From Gemmatimonadota bacterium (GTDB taxonomy: Bacteria > Latescibacterota > UBA2968 > UBA8231), in the NCBI GenBank assembly GCA_009841115.1, contig VXML01000038.1, forward strand, positions 1 to 34,530: a stretch of DNA of 34,530 nt, read 5' to 3'. This document shows, piece by piece, positions 1-6,458 of the stretch (its first letter is position 1; each line of letters starts with the position of its first letter). The notes below the pieces were generated by a model, which saw only the letters and a list, made by a program, of their open reading frames with translations, searched no databases and had not been told where the DNA came from. A program made the translations under genes and the position numbers.

Positions 1-186
1 GCCGAAGCTGTCGTCGCCGAAATTTTGGCCCCTGCGCGCTTGGCCGCCCGCCTGCGCGAATTGGGCTTTTTGCCCGGTGAGCACTTGCGCGTTTTGCGCT
101 CCGGGACCGCGATCATCGTCCAAATAGGACAGACCCGCCTTGCGCTCCGGCGCAGGGATGCTGCCGCCATCCGCCTCGTCCCCTAG
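1..186 (+). CDS. feoA: FeoA family protein, 3' end only
   Basis: The first 61 codons from the window edge are open in frame 1 and end at TAG (184-186). The peptide contains LRELGFLPGEHLRVLRSG, the usual FeoA/SH3-like core (a Leu-Gly-Phe-x-Pro-Gly segment followed by beta strands). FeoA is a small cytosolic protein that assists FeoB in ferrous iron uptake. feoB begins 24 bases downstream on the same strand, the usual order. The 5' part lies outside the window, so its length and start cannot be judged. A C-terminal FeoA domain of a larger regulator such as DtxR is less likely with feoB adjacent. Confidence 0.85.
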   Translation, partial: AEAVVAEILAPARLAARLRELGFLPGEHLRVLRSGTAIIVQIGQTRLALRRRDAAAIRLVP

Positions 187-210
187 TTTTTCCTGCTCAG
201 CAGACGCTCC

Positions 211-2343
211 GTGCGGACCCTCGCACTTATTGGCAACCCCAATACGGGCAAAACCACGCTTTTTAACGCGCTGACCGGCCTTGCGCAGCACTCCGGCAAC
301 TACCCGGGCGTCACGGTGGAATACAAAGTGGGGACCCTGACGCTGGATGGGGGTGACGCGCTAGAGTTGATCGATCTGCCCGGTGCCTATAGCCTCGCTG
401 CGCACTCGCCCGATGAGATGCTGGCCATTGACGTGCTCTTGGGCCAACAGCAAGACGCGCCGCCCATAGATGGCATTTTGGCGGTCGTCGATGCCAGCAA
501 TCTGCGGCGCAATTTTTACTTGGTTTCTCAACTTGCGGAAATGGGGTTGCCCTTGGTCGTGGCCCTCAATATGGGGGACATAGCCATCCGGCGGGGCATT
601 CGCATCGATGCTCGTGCTTTGTCTGAGTCACTCGGCGCGCCAGTGGTGCCCATCTGCGCCCACCGGCGGCAGGGATTGGACGAGTTGCGGCGTACTTTGG
701 CGGATTTGAGTACGGATTCTGCGGCCGCGCGGCCGCAGAGGGTGGAACTGCCCGACCAACTCCAGCGCGCCACTGCCGAATTGCAAGCCGCAGTCCCCGG
801 GCCGCTCTCTCCGGTAGAGGCCCTGCGCGCCCTAGTCGATGAAGACGGTTATGCGGAGCGCCGCTTGTTGGCGTCTGCTGGTGATGGGGCCGCGGACCGC
901 TTGCACGGCCTGCGCACGGCCGGTGCGGATGCTCTGTCCGAGTTGGAAAGCAACGCCCGCTATGCTTGGATAGACGGCCTGCTCGCGCAGGCGATTGACC
1001 AGCCCAGTCGCTTAGAGGGCCGACGCTCGGATCGGGCCGACCGCGTTCTCGCGCACCGCCTCTTCGGCGTGGCGATTTTTGTGCTAGTCAACGTCTTGGT
1101 CTTTGAAGCCATTTACACGTGGTCGGGGCCGCTGATGGATGGCATTGACGCACTCTTTGCCGCCAGCGGCGACCGCGCCGCTGCACTCATCCCCCCCGGT
1201 GCCCTGCAAAGCCTCGTCGTCGATGGCCTCATTGCCGGCGTCGGCGGCGTGCTCATCTTCCTGCCGCAGATCGCCATTTTGTTCTTTTTTATCGCCCTGC
1301 TCGAAGACAGCGGCTACATGGCTCGCGCCGCACTGTTGATGGATCGGCTGCTCACCCGCGTGGGGTTGTCTGGCACGGCCTTCATGCCTCTGCTGTCCAG
1401 CTTTGCCTGCGCCGTCCCAGGCATCATGGCCACCCGCACCATTGAAGATCGGCGCGACCGCTTTGCCACTATCTTGGTCGCGCCGCTGATGAGCTGCTCG
1501 GCCCGTCTGCCGGTGTACGTGCTCTTTATTGGGACCTTTGTCCCGGACCGCTCGCTATTGGGTGGGGTCATTGGCTTGCAGGCGCTGACTCTGTTCGCCT
1601 TCTATTGCCTCGGCGCGCTCGTCGCCATCCCGGTGGCTTGGTTGCTCAAGCGGACCTTGCTCCGTGGCGATCCCCCGCCCTTTCTGCTGGAGTTGCCTTC
1701 GTACAAGATGCCCGATTTGCGCACGGTGCTGCTGCGCGTTTACCACAGCAGCCGGGCCTTTGTCGTCCGCGCTGGCAGCCTCATCTTGGCGACGACGATT
1801 GCGATGTGGGCGCTGGCGTACTTCCCGCGCTCGACAGACGTGGTCGAGCGCCACCAAATTGAGCGCCAAGCGGTCGCGCCGGAAACTCTCGACGTCTTGG
1901 AAAAGCGCCAGGCGGCTGAACTGGTAGAAAACAGCTATCTCGGCCAAGCCGGGCACTGGGTCGCGCCGGCTGTGCGTCCTTTGGGATGGGATTGGCGCAT
2001 TGGCATGGCGGTCATCGCTTCCTTCCCGGCTCGCGAAGTCATCATCTCGGCCTTGGGCACCATTTACAGCCTCGGCGCAGATGAGGACGAAGGCTCCGAG
2101 GGCCTGCGCGCGACCTTGGCCGCGGCTACGTGGCCGGATGGCCGGCCGATTTACACCTTGGCGGTGGCGCTGTCGATTATGGTTTTCTTTGCCCTCTGTG
2201 CGCAGTGTTTATCGACCTTGGTCGTCATCAAAAAAGAGACCGGCTCCTATGGCTGGGCTCTGTTCAGCTTTGGCTATATGACGGTCTTCGCCTATCTCGG
2301 AGCCTTGGCGACCTACCAAGTCGGCACGGCCTTGGGGTTTTGA
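211..2343 (+). CDS. feoB: Ferrous iron transporter FeoB
   Basis: A 710-residue inner-membrane Fe(II) transporter with an N-terminal G domain. G1 is GNPNTGKTT (residues 8-16), G3 is DLPGAYSL and G4 is NMGD; the G5 region reads CAHRRQG, slightly off the usual SA. A helical spacer follows, then the membrane domain from about residue 285. The two inverted gate repeats are recognisable: SSFACAVPGIMATRTI and PLMSCSARLPVYVLF. The start is GTG at 211, nine codons before the P-loop, as expected for FeoB; no Shine-Dalgarno sequence is obvious. It follows feoA by 24 bases and is followed at once by a tiny membrane-protein gene, so the three probably form one operon. The length fits the family. Confidence 0.97.
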   Translation: MRTLALIGNPNTGKTTLFNALTGLAQHSGNYPGVTVEYKVGTLTLDGGDALELIDLPGAYSLAAHSPDEMLAIDVLLGQQQDAPPIDGILAVVDASNLRRNFYLVSQLAEMGLPLVVALNMGDIAIRRGIRIDARALSESLGAPVVPICAHRRQGLDELRRTLADLSTDSAAARPQRVELPDQLQRATAELQAAVPGPLSPVEALRALVDEDGYAERRLLASAGDGAADRLHGLRTAGADALSELESNARYAWIDGLLAQAIDQPSRLEGRRSDRADRVLAHRLFGVAIFVLVNVLVFEAIYTWSGPLMDGIDALFAASGDRAAALIPPGALQSLVVDGLIAGVGGVLIFLPQIAILFFFIALLEDSGYMARAALLMDRLLTRVGLSGTAFMPLLSSFACAVPGIMATRTIEDRRDRFATILVAPLMSCSARLPVYVLFIGTFVPDRSLLGGVIGLQALTLFAFYCLGALVAIPVAWLLKRTLLRGDPPPFLLELPSYKMPDLRTVLLRVYHSSRAFVVRAGSLILATTIAMWALAYFPRSTDVVERHQIERQAVAPETLDVLEKRQAAELVENSYLGQAGHWVAPAVRPLGWDWRIGMAVIASFPAREVIISALGTIYSLGADEDEGSEGLRATLAAATWPDGRPIYTLAVALSIMVFFALCAQCLSTLVVIKKETGSYGWALFSFGYMTVFAYLGALATYQVGTALGF

Positions 2344-2344
2344 A

Positions 2345-2491
2345 ATGGACTGGCAGACGCCGGTGGCCGTCGCCATTGCCGCGCTCGCCGCAGCGTACGT
2401 GTTGTGGCGTTTGGCGCGACCTTTTTTCCAAGACAAATCCCGCCGCGACGAACCTTTGCAAATAGAGCAATCGGATGATAGTGGCCAGTGA
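2345..2491 (+). CDS. Small single-pass membrane protein following feoB
   Basis: A 48-residue reading frame starts at ATG 2345, one base after the feoB stop (TGAaATG), and ends at TGA 2489-2491. Residues 4-24 (QTPVAVAIAALAAYV region, then LW) form one hydrophobic helix, followed by a basic stretch (RLARPFF, KSRR) and an acidic, polar tail. The layout resembles the very short membrane proteins often annotated as FeoB-associated, but I see no cysteine-rich motif, so I assign no name. Tight coupling to feoB, sensible codon use and the positive-inside pattern support it as a real gene. Its role, perhaps FeoB assembly or stability, is inference. Confidence 0.65.
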   Translation: MDWQTPVAVAIAALAAAYVLWRLARPFFQDKSRRDEPLQIEQSDDSGQ

Positions 2492-2575
2492 CCTGTGACC
2501 AGTGGCCAGTCCCTGCACCACGCCCCAAGGCCGGGGGTTGGGACGGACCACAGATCACTAACCACTGACCACTGG
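2481..2575. repeat. Inverted/direct repeat between convergent feo and dprA
   Basis: The 12-base arms CCAGTGGCCAGT (2499-2510) and ACTGACCACTGG (2564-2575) are complementary except for one G-T type pair. GTGGCCAGT also occurs as a direct copy at 2481-2489, inside the last codons of the small feo gene, and CACTAACCACTGACCACTGG is itself a tandem variant. It lies between two convergent operons, so it could act as a bidirectional terminator. No T-run follows, so a dispersed repeat element is as likely. Confidence 0.6.
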
Positions 2576-2576
2576 A

Positions 2577-3659
2577 TTACCCCGCACGCCGCAAAAATCG
2601 CTTGCCCGCGAGTTGATCGACTAGGCCGTCGAGTTCCAATCTCAGCAGCACGTCGAGCAGGGTCGCGGGGGGCAGGGCGCTGTGTTGGGCGAGTTCGTCG
2701 ATGTGTCGGGGTTGGCGCGAGAGCAGGGCATAGACGCTCTCGTCTTCTGGGGGAAGAGCGGGCGTGGGTAGGGGCGCGCTTTGCGGGCGCGGTACCGCCC
2801 ACATGGTCAATTCCTCTAGCACGTCTTCTACATTCTCCACCAACTTCGCTCCGTCTTTGATGAGCTGGTGGCAGCCCGCGTTGCGGCCCGAGCGCACATC
2901 TCCAGGTACGGCAAATACCTCGCGGTTTTGCTCTAGTGCGTGTTGGACCGTAATCAGCGCGCCACTCTTTTGCGGGGCCTCGACGATGATCACCCCCAAG
3001 CTCAGCCCGCTGATAATGCGGTTGCGGCGCGGGAAGGCCCCCCGCTCTGGCTGCGCCCCCCAGGCAAACTCGGAGACGATGGCTCCCCGCTCGCGGATTT
3101 GGCGGTAGAGTTGGGTGTGGGCGCGGGGATAGGGCACGTCGGCCCCGCAGCCCAATACGGCGATGGTGCGCCCGCCGGCTGCGAGCGCGGCTTGGTGGGC
3201 GGCCGCGTCGATGCCGAAAGCCATGCCGCTGACGATGCAGATGCCTTGAGCTACTAGCCCGCGAGCCAGTTCGCCGGCGATCAGCTTGCCACTGTCCGAT
3301 GCCTTGCGCGAGCCGACGATGGCTATGGTGGGAGGAGTCAAGTCATCCGGCCCCAGCGCAAACAGCACGGGGGGCGGCGCGGCGATTTGGCCCAGTAGTG
3401 GTGGATAGTCCGCGTCTGCTGGGGACAGACAGCGTCCGCCGGCCGCGCAGAGCCGTTGCCACTGATCGGCGGCCCAAGCGAAATCGGCCGGCGTGGGACG
3501 CTGCTCGGGTGCGCGGGATCCCACGGCCGCAGTCCAATTTGCGACGGCGAGGGCCTCTTGCGCCGAGCCAAAGTGGGCGAGCAAGCGCCGCACGCGCTTG
3601 GGCCGCTCGGCTTGGCTCAGCGCGAGGAGTGCCTGCACTTCGCGTTGAGACTCAGGCAT
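2577..3659 (-). CDS. dprA: DNA-processing protein DprA
   Basis: A 360-residue homologue of DprA/Smf, the cytosolic protein that binds incoming single-stranded DNA and loads RecA during natural transformation. The Rossmann-like core is clear: VGSRKASDSG, SGMAFGIDAAAHQAAL, IAVLGCGADVPYPRAH, FPRRNRIISGLS and SGALITVQHALEQNREVFAV. A helical, SAM/HhH-like N-terminal region precedes it, and a winged-helix C-terminal segment (about residues 300-358, ending GLVDQLAGKRFLRR) follows it. The ATG start overlaps the 3' end of coaD by 8 bases, and GGGAG lies about 10 bases upstream. It is the last gene of the minus-strand cluster that includes comEA and Pil-like genes, which supports a transformation role. 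Confidence 0.96.
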   Translation of the reverse strand: MPESQREVQALLALSQAERPKRVRRLLAHFGSAQEALAVANWTAAVGSRAPEQRPTPADFAWAADQWQRLCAAGGRCLSPADADYPPLLGQIAAPPPVLFALGPDDLTPPTIAIVGSRKASDSGKLIAGELARGLVAQGICIVSGMAFGIDAAAHQAALAAGGRTIAVLGCGADVPYPRAHTQLYRQIRERGAIVSEFAWGAQPERGAFPRRNRIISGLSLGVIIVEAPQKSGALITVQHALEQNREVFAVPGDVRSGRNAGCHQLIKDGAKLVENVEDVLEELTMWAVPRPQSAPLPTPALPPEDESVYALLSRQPRHIDELAQHSALPPATLLDVLLRLELDGLVDQLAGKRFLRRAG

Positions 3660-4146
3660 TGTGGAATTTCTCCCGCAGGCGGTGCTCGATACAAGGCGGC
3701 ACGAACTGGTCCAACTGCCCGCCCATTTGCGCCACTTGGCGCACGACCGACGAACTGAGATACATGTACTCGGCCTTAGTCATTAGAAAGACTGTGTCGA
3801 ACTCCGGCCATAGCGAGCGGTTGGTCAAGGCCATGGCAAACTCGTTCTCGAAGTCGGTCACCGCCCGCAGGCCCCGCACGGCCGTGCGGATATTGTGCTG
3901 CCGCGCATAGTCAACGGTCAGGCCGTCGTGGAAATCGACCTTGGCTTGGGGCCAGTCGCTAATGGCCTCGGAGATCATCGCCCGGCTTTCCTCCAGCGAA
4001 AAGAGCGGCCTTTTATTCGGATTGATTGCCACCAGCAGGGTGACTTGGGAGAAAATGCCCAAGGCCCGCTCTAGGATGTTTAGGTGGCCAAAGGTGATGG
4101 GATCGAAGCTGCCGGGATAGATAGCTGCGTCTGCAAAGCTGTTCAT
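3652..4146 (-). CDS. coaD: Phosphopantetheine adenylyltransferase
   Basis: A 164-residue enzyme of coenzyme A synthesis that joins ATP and 4'-phosphopantetheine to give dephospho-CoA and pyrophosphate. The nucleotidyltransferase motif is YPGSFDPITFGHLNI near the N terminus (the TxGH-type site). RGLRAVTDFENEFAMALTNR and YLSSSVVRQVAQMGG are the other family signatures. The length matches the family (about 160). The ATG shares one base with the TGA of the upstream Pil-like gene (TGATG), so it is translationally coupled. A housekeeping gene, it sits inside the competence-like cluster and overlaps dprA. Confidence 0.97.
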   Translation of the reverse strand: MNSFADAAIYPGSFDPITFGHLNILERALGIFSQVTLLVAINPNKRPLFSLEESRAMISEAISDWPQAKVDFHDGLTVDYARQHNIRTAVRGLRAVTDFENEFAMALTNRSLWPEFDTVFLMTKAEYMYLSSSVVRQVAQMGGQLDQFVPPCIEHRLREKFHNA

Positions 4147-5144
4147 CAGGGTGCGTCCACAATGATGTCCACGGCCGCGTAGAGCCGCGCTTGCACCCAG
4201 CCGTGTTCGTCGCTTGTGACGGGCATGAGCAAAACCTCGCCGAGGGTTGCGACTTCTTCGGCCTGTTGCAATTGCTGCAAGAAGGCGTTGATCTGCTGAG
4301 GGGAGCCAAGGCCCCGCAGTTTTTGCCGCTGGTGCGTACGCGCCAGCGGCAAGGCCCTATGGGTGGGCTCTTCGATCGAGAGGCTGTCTAGACCACTTGC
4401 GTCGGCCCAGCGGGCCACCTTGCCGAAGAATTGCTCCGCTTGGTCGGGCGAGAGGACCGCCGGTGGAGGGGTATCCCGTTCGGCAAAGCGGCCTTGGAAT
4501 GCAAAGCGCAGCGTGCGCTCCTCCAGCCAAGCCGAAAACGACACCCGCGATGGTAACGTCTGCAAACGAAGCCTAAACTCGCGCAGCGCTTTGTACGAGG
4601 GGCTGGTCCCCTCCAGCCAGTATTCCCCGATTGAGTTGCAAATCAGCGAAGCCACGCGAATTTCGGTGGGAACCTGTTCGTCAATCCGCATGACTTGGTG
4701 GCAGGCCGTGCTGCGCTGGAGCGAAGGGGCTTGGGTTGGCGTTGGGTCGGGACGGGGTGTTGCTTCTGGCTGGGCTACGAGGCTCGACGCGGTCTCTGGC
4801 TCAGGACTCGGAGTCGCCTCTTGGTGCGTCGTAGCACTGCTGGCGACCTCTTGCTGTATCGTGGGCTTGGGAGCGGTTTCTTGCACGGGGCTAGAGATAG
4901 CCTCTTCGGGGCTTGGAGTGGCCTCTCGCTGTGCTTCTTCGGGGCTTGGAGTGGTCTCTCGCTGTGGTGCGGTCTCTTGCTGCGCTGCGGCAATGAGGTC
5001 GGAACTCGCGCTAAAAATCGGCCTCGTCAGCGCGGGGAAGAAGTGGTAGATGCCGTATAGTCCGCCACAGACGACTAGGACCGAAAGCAAGGCTTTGGGC
5101 CAAGGCGACCGCCCTTGGCGACCGAGAAGCTCGACGCGGATCAT
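4146..5144 (-). CDS. PilN/PilO-like membrane protein with Pro/Glu/Thr linker
   Basis: A 332-residue protein of uncertain family. It has a short cytosolic N terminus, one transmembrane helix (about residues 18-38), then about 95 residues rich in Pro, Glu, Thr, Ser and Gln built from repeats of the type ATPSPEEA. The globular C-terminal half has two alpha/beta blocks. The block ending LPSRVSFSAWLEERTLRFAF looks like the PilN pattern of strand pairs, and the one with INAFLQQLQQAEEV near the C terminus looks like the PilO pattern. The ATG overlaps the stop of the PilM-like gene (ATGA), which is the usual place for pilN. I infer an inner-membrane alignment subunit of a type IV pilus or DNA-uptake machine; homology is not certain from reading alone. 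Confidence 0.6.
   Translation of the reverse strand: MIRVELLGRQGRSPWPKALLSVLVVCGGLYGIYHFFPALTRPIFSASSDLIAAAQQETAPQRETTPSPEEAQREATPSPEEAISSPVQETAPKPTIQQEVASSATTHQEATPSPEPETASSLVAQPEATPRPDPTPTQAPSLQRSTACHQVMRIDEQVPTEIRVASLICNSIGEYWLEGTSPSYKALREFRLRLQTLPSRVSFSAWLEERTLRFAFQGRFAERDTPPPAVLSPDQAEQFFGKVARWADASGLDSLSIEEPTHRALPLARTHQRQKLRGLGSPQQINAFLQQLQQAEEVATLGEVLLMPVTSDEHGWVQARLYAAVDIIVDAP
4904..4966. repeat. 33-bp tandem repeat in the linker of the PilN/O-like gene
   Basis: The 30 bases at 4904-4933 recur at 4937-4966 with one mismatch, a period of 33 bases (11 codons), in frame. They encode repeated Thr/Pro/Ser/Glu-rich units of the extracytoplasmic linker. This is a recently expanded low-complexity tract that may vary in copy number between strains. 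Confidence 0.8.
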
Positions 5145-6034
5145 CGCACCAACCCCCGCTGAGCTAGCCCGACGGCAATGGCATACTCAGATCGCTGCGC
5201 GGGCGGGGTGCTGTCGAGCAGCTTGGGTTTGACTGCGGCGAGTGGATCGAGGATTGAATGCGGCACCCCCAAATGCGCGGCCAAGCCCTCGCTCCAATAG
5301 ACGAAGCCAGCTCCCCACAGGCGTTGGAGGCCGTTGCCGCCCGCGCTTAGCAACTTGCGCGCTGCGCCTTCTAAGGCTGCGGGTGCGTCATCATCTTGCT
5401 CCCAGCAGCAACTAGTCAGTGCGCAGAGTTCGCCTTCCTCTATTAGCAGGAGCCAAGCCTCGCTTTCATCCGCGTAGAGCAGCAGCGAGAATGTATCTTT
5501 GGCGAGCAGATTGGCGCATTCGCTGGCGTTGTACAGGGCAAAAGGCACTAGATCCACATCGAGCCGACCGACCGCCGCGGCCTTGCCTAGGGCGCGGTAG
5601 CCATCGAGCGCGCGGTGGCGCGCCGCCACTACAAAGCCCCACTGCGAGGTCAGCACAAAATCGCAGCTAAACGCCTTCGCGTCTTCGGTCAAGAGTTGCT
5701 CGGCTTCCCACAGGAGTTGTTGGCGATTTTCGCGCTCAATCCTCGCTACGAGGGGCCGGCGCTGAATGAGACCCAAGCGCCGGTCTAGCGAGAAACAGGC
5801 CGTGCTATAGTCGAAGTTATAAGTCGCCGCGAGCGCGGCTAACTTGGTGGCTAGCTCTTGTCGCTGCTGGCCGTCGCCTAGGGACACCGGGTCGAAGGGG
5901 CGCTCCAGCTTTTCGGCTGTCAAGACTAACGGCCGGATGCCAGCGCGGTCAGCGTCTAGGGCGGCGATGCGCATAGTCTGGCCGCTGATGTGAATCCCGG
6001 TGGCCTTTGTCCTGCCAAATCCAAACAATCCCAA
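5141..6034 (-). CDS. PilM-like actin-fold protein
   Basis: A 297-residue protein beginning LFGFGRTKATGIHISGQTMR, which fits the N-terminal strand-turn-strand of PilM (GIDIG-type, here GIHIS). The rest alternates short strands and helices as in the actin-like fold, with ERENRQQLLWEAEQLL matching the region PilM uses before its second subdomain. PilM is the cytosolic ring component that binds the PilN tail. The position just upstream of a single-pass PilN/O-like gene, with an ATGA overlap, agrees. The start codon is TTG: either 6034, or codon 3 (TTG at 6028), which has the better-spaced AAGGGG. Several catalytic actin motifs are weak, so this may be a divergent or non-nucleotide-binding member. 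Confidence 0.65.
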   Translation of the reverse strand: MGLFGFGRTKATGIHISGQTMRIAALDADRAGIRPLVLTAEKLERPFDPVSLGDGQQRQELATKLAALAATYNFDYSTACFSLDRRLGLIQRRPLVARIERENRQQLLWEAEQLLTEDAKAFSCDFVLTSQWGFVVAARHRALDGYRALGKAAAVGRLDVDLVPFALYNASECANLLAKDTFSLLLYADESEAWLLLIEEGELCALTSCCWEQDDDAPAALEGAARKLLSAGGNGLQRLWGAGFVYWSEGLAAHLGVPHSILDPLAAVKPKLLDSTPPAQRSEYAIAVGLAQRGLVR

Positions 6035-6057
6035 CCCCTTCTTCTACAAAGTGGCCT

Positions 6058-6423
6058 CTACTCCACTGTGAGCAAAGGACGGAGCTTTGCTAGCGTCTTC
6101 GCGCCAATGCCATTGACTTCGGTTAGTTGCTCTAGCCGTGCAAAAGGGCCGCGCTCGCGGCGGAAGGCGACGATCCGCGCGGCGATCTTGGGGCCGATTG
6201 CCGGTAGGGCGACTAATTCTTCTACCGTAGCCGAATTGAGCGACAATGGCCCCTGCTCGGCTGCTACCACTTGGCGCGGTGGCGGCGGAGCGACTGCGCG
6301 CGGCACGACGCTAAATTCCTCTGACTGCGAGGGGCGATGCCAATCGCCGATGGCGACGAGCATCCCGATGAGCAAGGCCGCTGTTAGGCCGATGAGCGCG
6401 CGTTGCTCGCGTTGATTGAACAA
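6058..6423 (-). CDS. comEA: ComEA-like helix-hairpin-helix protein
   Basis: A 121-residue protein with an N-terminal membrane anchor (about residues 9-26, ALIGLTAALLIGMLVAIG), a Pro-rich spacer, and two helix-hairpin-helix motifs in the last 65 residues: SLNSATVEELVALPAIGPKI and LTEVNGIGAKTLAKLRPL. ComEA binds double-stranded DNA in the periplasm or at the cell surface during natural transformation. The start is TTG at 6423, supported by a strong GGGAGG seven bases upstream; no ATG or GTG fits better. It lies 35 bases downstream of sprA and 23 bases upstream of the pilM-like gene. Other small HhH proteins exist, but the anchor plus spacer plus tandem HhH is the ComEA layout. Confidence 0.85.
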   Translation of the reverse strand: MFNQREQRALIGLTAALLIGMLVAIGDWHRPSQSEEFSVVPRAVAPPPPRQVVAAEQGPLSLNSATVEELVALPAIGPKIAARIVAFRRERGPFARLEQLTEVNGIGAKTLAKLRPLLTVE

Positions 6424-6458
6424 ATAATACCTCCCACAGCCGCGTCGGGCAATATGCT

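Noticed and set aside
2209..2802. A 197-codon minus-strand frame across the feoB end, repeat and dprA end
   Set aside because: It crosses two well-supported genes and a repeat, and its product is low-complexity Arg/Pro/Thr.
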